Positions 27,575-36,706 of a stretch of DNA of 64,000 nucleotides are shown piece by piece (positions within the stretch are counted from its first letter, which is position 1; every line of letters starts with the position of its first letter). This stretch comes from an uncultured Bacilli bacterium (lineage in GTDB: Bacteria > Bacillota_I > Bacilli_A > RF39 > UBA660). The position numbers and the translations under genes are program-made. Under the pieces are notes generated by a model, which searched no databases, was not told where the DNA came from, and worked only from the letters and a program-made list of their open reading frames with translations. The stretch lies in assembly GCA_934141575.1 (NCBI GenBank), contig CAKPCJ010000001.1, positions 31,214 through 95,213 of the forward strand, in the 5' to 3' direction.

Positions 27575-28088
27575 ACAATTCATCATCCAAATATAAAACT
27601 TCTTCTTTCTGCTCAGATTTATTCTGAACTTTTTCCTTAATATCATGCAATACATACTCATTTCCAATAATAACTGTTTTTTTGTTATTCAAAATAGAAT
27701 CTATTTTTTTTAATTCTTTACGATTATTAAGATGTGTAACCCAACTAGATGCTAATAAAATAAGGGAAACAAGCACAAATAAACTAGAAATAAAATTAGG
27801 TGCAAGAAGTAACATTGATATAGACATAAACATAATTATTGACATAACAATTCTTGCCTTTTTATTAAAATTCTCATTTAAAATAATATCTTTCTTCTTT
27901 TCAATACTTTGATACTTCTGTTGAGTACTAATAATTCCATTTAACAATTCAATATAACTATCACTTTTATTTATAACAATTTCTTTATTATCAGCAGTTT
28001 TAATTCTAATAACATTATCATCAACCATATAATTAGTGATTATATTAGAGCGATTAACCTCATCAATATATTCAAACATGTCCCCCAT
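27573..28088 (-). CDS. Uncharacterised two-helix membrane protein, 171 aa
   Basis: Not recognised. N-terminal cytosolic region with a coiled-coil-like stretch (62-80), two adjacent membrane helices around 80-120 (IVMSIIMFMSISMLLLAPNF; LFVLVSLILLASSW), then an acidic tail ending EEVLYLDDEL. ATG 28088 has GGGGG 6 bases upstream. Divergent from the flavoprotein pair. Confidence 0.6.
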   Translation of the reverse strand: MGDMFEYIDEVNRSNIITNYMVDDNVIRIKTADNKEIVINKSDSYIELLNGIISTQQKYQSIEKKKDIILNENFNKKARIVMSIIMFMSISMLLLAPNFISSLFVLVSLILLASSWVTHLNNRKELKKIDSILNNKKTVIIGNEYVLHDIKEKVQNKSEQKEEVLYLDDEL

Positions 28089-28175
28089 AAAAATCCCCCT
28101 TTTTTATGTATTACAATATAATAGCACATTTATAAAAAAAAGTAAAGTTTTTTTTGAGTTTTAATATAATTAAGT

Positions 28176-28646
28176 ATGAAAATAATTATACATGATTCAA
28201 AAAATTTAAAAACAAGCAGTAACGATATCGTTTTAACAGAAAGTAAGTATCACTGTATTGGTTGTTTTAAATGTTGGTTTAAAACTCCATTAGAATGTTG
28301 TCAAAGTGATGAGGTTAAAGACTTAGGAAAGTTGTTCCTATCATGTGATGAACTAATAATAATAAGTAAGTGCACATGTGGTTCATATAGTTCAAAAGTC
28401 AAAAAAATTTTAGAAAGGAGCTTATCTTATGTAGAACCTTATTTTGAAATGAGAAGTAAAAATATTCATCACAAAATAAGGAGAAAAAACAAATTAACAA
28501 TGTCAGTATATTTTTATGGTAACATAACAGAAAGAAGCAAACAAATAGCTAAAAAATTAATATATAATAATGCCATAAACTATAATGCTACTATAGAAAA
28601 AATTGATTTTTTTAATAACATAAGAGAAATAGAAAAAATAATATGA
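28176..28646 (+). CDS. Flavodoxin-like NADPH-dependent reductase homologue
   Basis: 156 residues. YHCIGCFKCWFKTPLECCQ and SKCTCGSYSSKVKKILERS match the NADPH-dependent FMN reductase family with cysteine clusters. The N-terminal flavin phosphate loop is not recognisable and the protein is short, so flavin binding is uncertain. Overlaps the next gene by 4 bases, so the pair likely forms one complex or acts together. Confidence 0.65.
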   Translation: MKIIIHDSKNLKTSSNDIVLTESKYHCIGCFKCWFKTPLECCQSDEVKDLGKLFLSCDELIIISKCTCGSYSSKVKKILERSLSYVEPYFEMRSKNIHHKIRRKNKLTMSVYFYGNITERSKQIAKKLIYNNAINYNATIEKIDFFNNIREIEKII

Positions 28647-29203
28647 AATATCTATATGTAAATTGCAGTCCGAAACTATCAAAAGGCAACTCATATAATA
28701 TATTAAAGAAAATAAGTGAGGATGAAATTTTGAATTTATATATTGAAGAAAACATATTAAATAAAATTGAAAATACAGATACATTAGTACTATCAATGCC
28801 TCTTTATATAGATTCACCACCATATAAAGTAATAGAGTTATTTGAAACATTAAAAAGAAAAAATATAAAAAGGAAAAATATATACATCATTACTAACTGT
28901 GGATTTCTAGAACCAAAACAAAATGATATTTCTGTTGAAATAGTCAAAAACTTCTGTTTAGAAAACAATTGGAATTATAAAGGAAGTTTTAAAATTGGTT
29001 CTGGAGAAATTATTGGAAAATATAATAAAAATAAAATATATAGAATATTAAGCAATGATTTTATAAAAAAAGCAAACAAATTTAAAGAAAACATACTAAA
29101 AAATAATTACGTAGAACTAAGTACTACTATAAAGCCAATGACACAGAATTTGTTTATAAAATTTGCAAATCACAGTTTCAAAAGAAAAATAGATTCAAAG
29201 TAA
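28643..29203 (+). CDS. Flavodoxin-like oxidoreductase
   Basis: 186 residues. Begins KYLYVNCSPKLSKGNSYNIL, a flavodoxin-fold phosphate loop, with DTLVLSMPLYIDSPPYKVIELFE and IITNCGF at later loops, fitting NAD(P)H-dependent FMN oxidoreductases. The C-terminal 40 residues are basic. Second gene of a two-gene unit convergent with dpaB. Confidence 0.7.
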   Translation: MKYLYVNCSPKLSKGNSYNILKKISEDEILNLYIEENILNKIENTDTLVLSMPLYIDSPPYKVIELFETLKRKNIKRKNIYIITNCGFLEPKQNDISVEIVKNFCLENNWNYKGSFKIGSGEIIGKYNKNKIYRILSNDFIKKANKFKENILKNNYVELSTTIKPMTQNLFIKFANHSFKRKIDSK

Positions 29204-29211
29204 TCTATTTT
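29187..29211. terminator. Bidirectional terminator between flavoprotein pair and dpaB
   Basis: AAATAGATT-CAAAGT-AATCTATTT hairpin with T6 on the plus strand and A5 on the other side; includes the stop codons of both convergent genes. Confidence 0.75.
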
Positions 29212-29786
29212 TTCTTGACATATTCTTTTATAACCGGCTGTATTTGTTTTGAACCTAATGCCTCTTCTATTGTAGGAACAAGTAAATCATAATGAGATAT
29301 TAATGAATTAGGTTTTTCTTTATAATTATCTTGCCCAAATGGAACAAAATATACATTCTTTCTATTCAACAATTCCATTATATTCTTGCCATTTGCACTT
29401 AAAGCATCATTTGTAGATATAGCAAGGACTATTGGGCTTTGGTTTCTAAGAGTTGCCTTAACCGCTAAATTAACAGGGTTATCAGTTATACCACAAGCCA
29501 TTTTTGCAATAAAGTTTCCAGTTGCAGGTAAAACAACCATTACATCAAGTTTATTTTTAGGTCCAAATTTTTCAGCCTCCACAATATCATGTACTACCTC
29601 ATGCCCGGTAATTTTTTGAATTTTTTCAACAAATTCATTTGCCTTTCCAAATCTAGTATCTAAAAAATATACATTCTTAGTAACTATTGGATAAACATCA
29701 TACCCAAGTTCGACTAACTCAATCAAATTTTGCAAAGATTTCTCTAATGTGCAAAATGAACCAGTTATTCCAAAACCAACTTTCAT
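29205..29786 (-). CDS. dpaB: Dipicolinate synthase subunit B
   Basis: 193 residues, flavoprotein (phosphopantothenoylcysteine decarboxylase-like) fold: VGFGITGSFCTLEKSLQNL, VVLPATGNFIAKMACGITDNP, LAISTNDALSANGKNI. Matches SpoVFB, which with SpoVFA makes dipicolinic acid for the spore core in the mother cell. Overlaps dpaA by 4 bases. Confidence 0.92.
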   Translation of the reverse strand: MKVGFGITGSFCTLEKSLQNLIELVELGYDVYPIVTKNVYFLDTRFGKANEFVEKIQKITGHEVVHDIVEAEKFGPKNKLDVMVVLPATGNFIAKMACGITDNPVNLAVKATLRNQSPIVLAISTNDALSANGKNIMELLNRKNVYFVPFGQDNYKEKPNSLISHYDLLVPTIEEALGSKQIQPVIKEYVKKK

Positions 29787-30580
29787 TTATTTTCACCAAT
29801 CTCCTTTTGTATTTTCTTTAATAATATTTTACTTGCACGCATAGGTGCATACTTAGCTGGGATTTTTGAATAAATTCTATAATTAGGATAGCTTTCCTTA
29901 TGTATTTGATTTAAACCATATGGATATGACGCTATGTCAAGTATAGGAGCACTACACTCTTCTAGACAATAAGGCAATATAATATTTTCTGGTACAGTAT
30001 TTATAATATAATCACTTTCACTAAAGACTTTTTTCATCATATCAATATCAGAAGTAAAAAAACATCTATTACCTAGTTTTTCAAAATCTGATAAATCTTT
30101 TATTCCAAAAACCACATTATATTCATTTAATTTATTTTCCAACAATTTTGCAATATTTCCATATCCCAAAATACAAACATTTTTAACACCTTTAGATTTT
30201 CTTTTTATTTCATCTATTATACCATCAGCAGTTATTTCATTATTTGCTCTATTAACATAGTCATCTTTAAGAAAACTAACTACCTTTCTATCGCCCACAA
30301 GCTCTAATAACCTATTGCTTATTAATCCAGTATATACAATTAATTTTTCATTAAAATCAGAAAAATATGTAGAAGTTATACTAACCTTTCCATCAAGATC
30401 TATTTGACTATCATTATTAATTCCACTCATAGGAAGTATCAATATATTGTATTTTTTCTTATCTAAACTAGCATCGTATACACTCTTTTCATCACAAATT
30501 AAATCAACGCTATATTTTTTTGATAATTCATCTTTTAAAAAAGCATATCTTTCGTCTTTACCAATTATCAGAATCTTCAT
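29783..30580 (-). CDS. dpaA: Dipicolinate synthase subunit A
   Basis: 265 residues, somewhat shorter than the Bacillus subunit. NAD(P)-binding fold with VCILGYGNIAKLLENKL and the substrate loop (LDIASYPYGLNQ). Oxidises a lysine-pathway intermediate to dipicolinate together with DpaB. Its presence supports a genuine endospore former. No sigma-K promoter was identified with confidence. Confidence 0.87.
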   Translation of the reverse strand: MKILIIGKDERYAFLKDELSKKYSVDLICDEKSVYDASLDKKKYNILILPMSGINNDSQIDLDGKVSITSTYFSDFNEKLIVYTGLISNRLLELVGDRKVVSFLKDDYVNRANNEITADGIIDEIKRKSKGVKNVCILGYGNIAKLLENKLNEYNVVFGIKDLSDFEKLGNRCFFTSDIDMMKKVFSESDYIINTVPENIILPYCLEECSAPILDIASYPYGLNQIHKESYPNYRIYSKIPAKYAPMRASKILLKKIQKEIGENK

Positions 30581-30664
30581 AATTTATCACCACTTTTATT
30601 ATATTAATACTTTTAATAGTGGTTACTTATTTTAAAAAAAATCATATAATAATATGGTGATTAT

Positions 30665-32473
30665 ATGTGTGCAATACTTGGATGGATAAATTCTAAAAAA
30701 AATTTAAAAAACGTCCAAAACAATTTCAAAGAAATGTTAGATTTAATGAGTTATAGGGGTAAAGATAATACAGGATATTATTTTGAAGATAACATTTTAC
30801 TAGGTCATAAAAGACTAGCTATTATAGATTTAGAAAATGGCAATCAACCCATGAAATATAAGGAATACACAATTGTATATAATGGCGAAATATATAATGC
30901 TGATACTTTAAAACAAGAACTTGAAAATCAAGGATACAAATTCAAAACAAATTGTGATACAGAAGTAATTTTAATCGGTTATGCATGTTATAAAGAAAAA
31001 ATATTAGAAAAATTAGAAGGAATATTTGCATTTGCTATATATAACAGCAAAAATAAAAGCGTATTTTTAGCAAGAGATAGATTTGGAGTAAAACCATTAT
31101 ACTATACATATTACAAACATAATTTTATTTTCTCTTCTTCAATAAAAAGCATACTAAAAAGTGGTGTAATTAAACCGATACTTGGCAAAAAAGAGTTGGC
31201 TAGGATAATAAGTTTAGGTCCGTCTAAATGTATGGGAGATGGAATATTTAAAGGAATAAAAGAGCTAAGGCCAGCACACTACATGATATTTAAAAACAAG
31301 AAAATTAAAATCAAAAGATATTGGAATATAAAAAGCAAAGAATTCACTGATTCGTTTGATGAAGCAGTAAAAAAAGTAAGAAATTTACTAGAAAATTCAA
31401 TAAAAAGACAAATGAAAAGTGATGTAGACATTGCTACTCTATTAAGTGGTGGTTTAGACTCAAGTATAATAAGTGCTATAGTAGCCATTAATAAGAAAAA
31501 TATTCTTTCCACATATTCAATAGATTATGAGGGCAATGACAAGTTTTTCAAAAGTAACACATTTCAAGTTTCTCAAGATGAAAAATATATAGAAATAATG
31601 TCAAAAGCATTTAATACTAAACACACTTATATGACAATAAGTCAAAATGAAGTAGCGGATTATTTAATAAAAACACTTAAATTAAGAGATTACCCAGGAA
31701 TGATTGATATCGACTCTTCCCTACTATGGTTTTCTGAAAAAATCAGCGAAAAATATAAGGTAATATTAAGTGGTGAATGTGCAGATGAAATATTTGGCGG
31801 TTATCCATGGTTTTATAAAAAAGAATTAAATAATAGAAAAGAATTTCCTTGGATTAACAATATTGATTACAGGCAAAAGCTAATAAATAAAAATCTTAGG
31901 AGAAAAATTAATATACACAAAATCATAAAAAAAGAATATATGAATACAATTAGAGAGTTAAGTTTAAAAGATAGAAAAGATAAATATAAAAAATTATTTT
32001 ATATAAATATGACTCATTTTATGACAACATTACTAGACAGAAAAGACAGAATGACAATGGGTGCTACAATAGAAGCAAGAGTGCCATTCGCAGACACAAA
32101 ATTAATTGAATACTTGTGGAATATGCCCTTCGAATACAAATATAAAGATGGCATAGAAAAATACATATTAAGAGAAGCATTTAAAGATATATTGCCACAA
32201 GAAATATTAAATAGGAAGAAAAACCCATATCCTAAAACACACAATCCATTATTTTTAGAACTAGTATCCAATCTTTTAAAAGATAGGCTAAAAAACGATA
32301 AAAGTATACTATATAAATTATTTGACATCGATGAAATAAACAACTTATTAAATAGTAATTCTGATTATGATATCCCATGGTTTGGTCAATTAATGACAAA
32401 ACCACAACTAATCGCATATTTATACCAATTTGATGTATGGATAGAAGAATATAATATAGAAATACATGTATAG
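30665..32473 (+). CDS. asnB: Asparagine synthase (glutamine-hydrolysing)
   Basis: 602 residues. Met-Cys start exposes the glutaminase nucleophile (MCAILGW), with RGKDN, GHKRLAIIDL and VYNGEIYN in the N-terminal amidotransferase domain, and LLSGGLDSS in the C-terminal PP-loop synthetase, plus SGECADEIFGGYPWF and EARVPFAD. Full length. ATG at 30665 with GGTGAT upstream. Monocistronic, divergent from dpaA. Confidence 0.94.
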   Translation: MCAILGWINSKKNLKNVQNNFKEMLDLMSYRGKDNTGYYFEDNILLGHKRLAIIDLENGNQPMKYKEYTIVYNGEIYNADTLKQELENQGYKFKTNCDTEVILIGYACYKEKILEKLEGIFAFAIYNSKNKSVFLARDRFGVKPLYYTYYKHNFIFSSSIKSILKSGVIKPILGKKELARIISLGPSKCMGDGIFKGIKELRPAHYMIFKNKKIKIKRYWNIKSKEFTDSFDEAVKKVRNLLENSIKRQMKSDVDIATLLSGGLDSSIISAIVAINKKNILSTYSIDYEGNDKFFKSNTFQVSQDEKYIEIMSKAFNTKHTYMTISQNEVADYLIKTLKLRDYPGMIDIDSSLLWFSEKISEKYKVILSGECADEIFGGYPWFYKKELNNRKEFPWINNIDYRQKLINKNLRRKINIHKIIKKEYMNTIRELSLKDRKDKYKKLFYINMTHFMTTLLDRKDRMTMGATIEARVPFADTKLIEYLWNMPFEYKYKDGIEKYILREAFKDILPQEILNRKKNPYPKTHNPLFLELVSNLLKDRLKNDKSILYKLFDIDEINNLLNSNSDYDIPWFGQLMTKPQLIAYLYQFDVWIEEYNIEIHV

Positions 32474-32521
32474 CAAAAAAATTATATAAGTGGTAAAATA
32501 CTTAAACACGCGGAGGTTTTT

Positions 32522-33094
32522 ATGGACATAAGTACTTTAAATGAAAAACAAAGATTTAAAATTATAGAATCAAATCAAGTTAGTTCTTCAGTTAATAAAT
32601 ATTTAGCCAAAAAATTAAGAAACTTAAGAATTAATATAGTCCAAAGTTATGAGGACAAAATATTAAAATTAATGAAAAAAAGAGTATTAGAGGGCTGGTG
32701 CTGGGAAACAACTGAAACAGCCATTATTTTTTTTGAAGATAATGATTACATTCAAAGAGGAAACTTAAAATTTGATAACGAAACTCTTTATCACCACTCC
32801 TGGATATGCTTTAGATTTAAAGAAAAAGATTATGTTTTCGATCCATGTCTTTCTATTCTCTGTGAAAAAGAAATATATGACAAAATATTTGAAATATCTC
32901 CCTTAGGTAAAGTATCAGCTAAAGAAGTAAAAAATGAAATATTGGAATTAGTAACTCCAAATGAAAACACGCTAATAAAAGGGAATGAAGATGAAAACTC
33001 ACCAATGTATAGAAATAACACAGAATATAATGTTATAATTAAAGAGGAAAAAATAAAAGGACTAAAAGCATATTACCACTACCATAGAGATTGA
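32522..33094 (+). CDS. Uncharacterised protein with Cys-His-Asp pattern, 190 aa
   Basis: Not recognised by family. Residues Cys60 (EGWCWETTE), His91-His92 (LYHHSWICF) and Asp107 (YVFDPCLS) have the order and spacing of a transglutaminase/papain-like catalytic triad, which is an inference. No signal peptide. GCGGAGG ribosome site 6 bases upstream. Followed 16 bases later by an ATPase gene, so the two are probably co-expressed. Confidence 0.6.
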   Translation: MDISTLNEKQRFKIIESNQVSSSVNKYLAKKLRNLRINIVQSYEDKILKLMKKRVLEGWCWETTETAIIFFEDNDYIQRGNLKFDNETLYHHSWICFRFKEKDYVFDPCLSILCEKEIYDKIFEISPLGKVSAKEVKNEILELVTPNENTLIKGNEDENSPMYRNNTEYNVIIKEEKIKGLKAYYHYHRD

Positions 33095-33110
33095 TGAAAT
33101 TGGAGAAATT

Positions 33111-33965
33111 ATGATATATTTAAAAAAATTTACACTGCTAAATGGAGAACAAGAAGATAATATTATAGAAACAGAAAGAAGAAATATTTATAATAATTAC
33201 TACCCTCTTGGAATTTTTACAAGCAAAAAATTTGAAGAAATAGAATTTGAAAACATAACAATATTCTATGGTGGTAATGGTTCTGGTAAAACAACACTTC
33301 TAAATATAATTGCTGACAAATTAAAAGCCAAAAGAAAAAATGAAATAAATAAAGGATCACACTATAATATATATGTAAATTCTTGTGAAAATAAAATGTC
33401 CCTTGAAAATCCTCTTGAAGTAAAAATCATTTCAAGCGACGATGTATTTGATTATTTACTTGATATACGTTCTATAAACTCAAATATAAATAGGAGAAAA
33501 AATTTTTTAACAGAAGAATACTTAGAAAAAAAATTTAATCAAGATTCTACAACAATAGCTAATTATGAAGAAATAAAATCAAGATATGATTCAAAACATA
33601 AAACAATGTCAAAATTTATAAGGGAACGTCTTAATAACAACAATATTATTGAACAATCCAATGGTGAATCTGCATTAAAATTTTGGGAAGAAGAAATAAA
33701 AGACAACGCAATTTATATATTAGATGAACCAGAAAACAGTTTATCAGCAGAAAATCAATTAAAACTGAAACAATTTATAGAAGATTCTGCAAGGTTTTAC
33801 AATTGCCAATTTATAATATCTACCCACTCCCCCTTTTTGCTAAGCTTAAATTCTGCCAAAATATACGATCTTGATAGCACTCCAGTTACTAAGAAAAACT
33901 GGACAGAATTAAAAAATGTTAGAATATATCATAATTTTTTTATAGAACATAACAGTGAATTTTAA
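33111..33965 (+). CDS. ABC-class ATPase (COG3910-like), stand-alone
   Basis: 284 residues without membrane domain. Walker A YGGNGSGKTTLLN, signature-like EQSNGESALKFW, Walker B AIYILDEPENSLS and a switch His in IISTHSPF. This is the arrangement of single-domain ATPases of the COG3910 type and of nuclease-associated ATPases. The insert between Walker A and signature (about 65-185) is charged and helical. Function unknown; partner is probably the upstream Cys-His-Asp protein. Confidence 0.78.
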   Translation: MIYLKKFTLLNGEQEDNIIETERRNIYNNYYPLGIFTSKKFEEIEFENITIFYGGNGSGKTTLLNIIADKLKAKRKNEINKGSHYNIYVNSCENKMSLENPLEVKIISSDDVFDYLLDIRSINSNINRRKNFLTEEYLEKKFNQDSTTIANYEEIKSRYDSKHKTMSKFIRERLNNNNIIEQSNGESALKFWEEEIKDNAIYILDEPENSLSAENQLKLKQFIEDSARFYNCQFIISTHSPFLLSLNSAKIYDLDSTPVTKKNWTELKNVRIYHNFFIEHNSEF

Positions 33966-34070
33966 TCAGCGTTAGAAAGTAGAATTAATATAAAAGATTC
34001 AGCATTTACCATACATTTAGGACTATAGAATTTAGCTATAAGTATATATTCAATACTAGATACCATAAAT

Positions 34071-34098
34071 AAAAAAGCTAACAATAATTAGCTTTTTT
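34071..34098. terminator. Bidirectional terminator
   Basis: AAAAAAGCTAA-CAATAA-TTAGCTTTTTT hairpin between the plus-strand ATPase and the minus-strand EEP gene. The 105 bases before it hold no evident gene. Confidence 0.8.
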
Positions 34099-34877
34099 TA
34101 TATATCAAAATCCAATATTAAAGGCAAATGATCCGATACATCAGTTATTAATACTTTAAAATCATTTACTTTAACTTTATCATTTACAAAAATATAATCA
34201 CATACAACATTTCCTTTATCTAATCCATCATCAAAATTAGGTCTAGTAGACGATATTTTATATTTAGAGATTAAATTAACCATTTTGCTATCAAACATCT
34301 TGATACTTTCAGATTCAACAAGCAAATTAAAATCGCCAACCACTATTGAAGGAATATCATATCTAACATTAGATAATATTGTTTTTATTTGATTAATAGT
34401 ATTAACGTTTCCAAGCTTATCTTCATTCCAAATACCATGTACATTAATTACTTGTAATTTCTTGCCATCAACATCCAATATACTCTCAGTAAATGCCCTA
34501 CCATGATCCTCATTTTTGAAATTACTTACTTCTTCAAAAATAGAATAATTTTTATAATAAAATACATTTCTACTAGATAATATAGAATAATTTGTTATTA
34601 TTTCATTGCCTTGTTCAGTAAGTCCTCCAAAATCTCTAGCCACAATGCCATTTTTCTTATGACATCTTGCAACCCATAAAGAACCAAAAAAACTATTTTT
34701 ATACCCAGTTTTTTCTTTAATAATATTACTACTATTATATCTTTCAAAAACGCCCGAATCCAATCCCCTCATAGCTTCTTGAAATGTAATTACATCATAA
34801 TTATCATTCGATATTAAATCAATTACCTCATTATTATTATCTTTTTTTATACATAAATTCAAATCTAATAGTTTCAT
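34098..34877 (-). CDS. Endonuclease/exonuclease/phosphatase-fold protein
   Basis: 259 residues. Catalytic pattern of the EEP superfamily: LDLNLCI, DVITFQEAM (Glu metal ligand), VHGIWN, VVGDFNLL and VSDHLPLILDF. No signal peptide. The family includes AP endonucleases, sphingomyelinase-like and phosphatase enzymes; the substrate cannot be told from sequence. It stands in the accessory island on the opposite strand to the ATPase. Confidence 0.8.
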   Translation of the reverse strand: MKLLDLNLCIKKDNNNEVIDLISNDNYDVITFQEAMRGLDSGVFERYNSSNIIKEKTGYKNSFFGSLWVARCHKKNGIVARDFGGLTEQGNEIITNYSILSSRNVFYYKNYSIFEEVSNFKNEDHGRAFTESILDVDGKKLQVINVHGIWNEDKLGNVNTINQIKTILSNVRYDIPSIVVGDFNLLVESESIKMFDSKMVNLISKYKISSTRPNFDDGLDKGNVVCDYIFVNDKVKVNDFKVLITDVSDHLPLILDFDI

Positions 34878-34937
34878 TTAAACACCTCTTACGCAAGAAC
34901 TTATAACATTATTCTAACATTAATTAAGCATATAATG

Positions 34938-34962
34938 TAAAAAAGTTCTATAAAAGAACTTA
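34938..34962 (-). terminator. Terminator of the 228-aa gene
   Basis: AAGTTCTTTTATAGAACTT stem followed by T run on the minus strand, just downstream of the stop at 34966. Confidence 0.7.
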
Positions 34963-34965
34963 TAT

Positions 34966-35652
34966 TTATTTTCTCAATTCTATTTTTTTCATATCATCAT
35001 CTATTTCTTCACGCATGATTTTTTTCTTAAAATATTCTACTTCTCTTTGCAATAGCATTATGCCAGGACGAGCGTATAGCTCACTATGATAAGAGTTTTC
35101 AATACTTGTTAATATTAACAATGACAAAATAGATTTATACTCTTTGGCTTTCTCAGAATGGCATTCCTCAGTTGATTTAACGTATTCGACTATAGAATCT
35201 TTATTTCTTACTTGTCTAACTATAGGATGTTCCATTTTCCAATATAATTCCTTATCATATACAAATCCAGATGATGTATCATAAATTAAGTGTTTCCCAT
35301 CTTTTGTAACTCTTTCTACAATACAATGATCAGAATATGATGGATCGCAACTATTAGAAAATTTCGGATTTAATCTTATATTATCAACCGAAGCATAAAT
35401 AAGATTAACATCTCCATCATCCTCTAAGAATGCCCTAGCCATCAGCAAAGCCATGTCATAACAATGTCCATTAGACATGGCATTAGACAATAATAATATT
35501 GAAGCCGGAATTTCACCATAATAAATATCTCTTAGTTTTTTTATTAAAGCATCATCGTAAAGTGTAACACATTGGTTTTTTAACCCCCAAACCAATAATT
35601 GATTAGCTTTAAATTTATATAAATTCCATTCAATATTCTTTTTTATACTCAT
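34966..35652 (-). CDS. Uncharacterised protein with Cys-His-Asp pattern, 228 aa
   Basis: Start ATG 35652 chosen for its GGGGAG site 7 bases upstream. Cys64 (NGHCYDMALLMARAF), His109 (SDHCIVERV) and Asp125 (HLIYDTSSGF) resemble a transglutaminase-like triad, as in the gene at 32522, but overall similarity between the two is not visible. The tail is charged and helical. Not recognised; the hydrolase or transferase idea is inference only. Confidence 0.55.
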   Translation of the reverse strand: MSIKKNIEWNLYKFKANQLLVWGLKNQCVTLYDDALIKKLRDIYYGEIPASILLLSNAMSNGHCYDMALLMARAFLEDDGDVNLIYASVDNIRLNPKFSNSCDPSYSDHCIVERVTKDGKHLIYDTSSGFVYDKELYWKMEHPIVRQVRNKDSIVEYVKSTEECHSEKAKEYKSILSLLILTSIENSYHSELYARPGIMLLQREVEYFKKKIMREEIDDDMKKIELRK

Positions 35653-35757
35653 CTCAAAACTCCCCTTTTTTAAATTAACGTATATACTATCACCAAAAAT
35701 CAGTTTTTGCAAGAAAAAGTACTAACAAATGATATAATAAATATATGAGGTAAAAGT

Positions 35758-36693
35758 ATGAAAAAAAGACAAGAAGTATACGATTTATATTGGTATTTTG
35801 CTTATGAAAGACAAAATATATTTTTAAAAAAGAAAAATGGACTTCAAGCTCCATGGACAAATGACAAAATTCTACAAGAATATAAGTTTTGTAATAGTTA
35901 TAGAGTTAATGATAGAGTTAGCCAATATTTATTAAAAAATGTTATATATAATGGAAAAAACTATTCTAGCAGTGACATGATATTTAGAATAATATTATTC
36001 AAACTATTTAATAAAGAATCTACTTGGGAATTATTATTAAATAATTTTGATGATATTACACTAAAAACATTTGACATAAATAAATATTCTGAAATTTTAG
36101 AAAAAGCAATGAAAAATAAAATCAAAATATATAACGATGCTTACATAAGTTGTGCTAATAAAGCATTCGGATACAATAGAAAACATGATAATCATCTAGC
36201 CCTTCTAAATAAGATGTTTAATATAGATAAAGTTCAAAACAAAATTATTAAATGTAGCACAATGGAAGAAGCATTCAACATTATAAAAAGTTACCCTTTA
36301 ATAGGAAATTTTATGGCCTATCAATTAGTAACTGATATAAATTATAGTGAAGTTGTTAATTGGAAAGAAAATGAATTTACAATTGCCGGCCCAGGATCAC
36401 TTAGAGGAATTAAAAAATGTTTTATTGATAAAGGCAAAATGAGCAATGAAGATATTATTAGATATATGTACGAACACCAAGATGAAGAATTTAAAAGGTT
36501 AAACTTAAATTTTAAAAGAATTGGCAATAGACCACTACAACTTATAGATTGTCAAAATATATTTTGTGAATTAGATAAATACTGTAGGCAAGCATTGCCG
36601 GAACTAAAATCAAATAGAACAAAAATAAAGAAACACTATATAGCAAAAAAAGAAAAAATAAACTACGTTTACCCACCAAAATGGAAAATATAG
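35758..36693 (+). CDS. HMUDK_hel-family protein (putative DNA-base hypermodification)
   Basis: 311 residues matching the helical domain family linked to 5-hydroxymethyl-dU DNA kinases of hypermodified phages. Conserved blocks: YWYFAYERQNIF, APWTNDKILQEYKF, YRVNDRVSQYLLKNVIY (49-64), SYPLIGNFMAYQLVTDINYS (179-197 region), IAGPGSLRGIKKCF, LQLIDCQNIFCELDKYCR and final YPPKW. The fold is glycosylase-like (helix-hairpin-helix). There is no P-loop kinase domain in this protein or next to it, so it is an orphan. AGGTAAAAGT precedes ATG 35758. Recalled family assignment, not searched. Confidence 0.75.
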   Translation: MKKRQEVYDLYWYFAYERQNIFLKKKNGLQAPWTNDKILQEYKFCNSYRVNDRVSQYLLKNVIYNGKNYSSSDMIFRIILFKLFNKESTWELLLNNFDDITLKTFDINKYSEILEKAMKNKIKIYNDAYISCANKAFGYNRKHDNHLALLNKMFNIDKVQNKIIKCSTMEEAFNIIKSYPLIGNFMAYQLVTDINYSEVVNWKENEFTIAGPGSLRGIKKCFIDKGKMSNEDIIRYMYEHQDEEFKRLNLNFKRIGNRPLQLIDCQNIFCELDKYCRQALPELKSNRTKIKKHYIAKKEKINYVYPPKWKI

Positions 36694-36706
36694 TTTATTC
36701 TTATCT

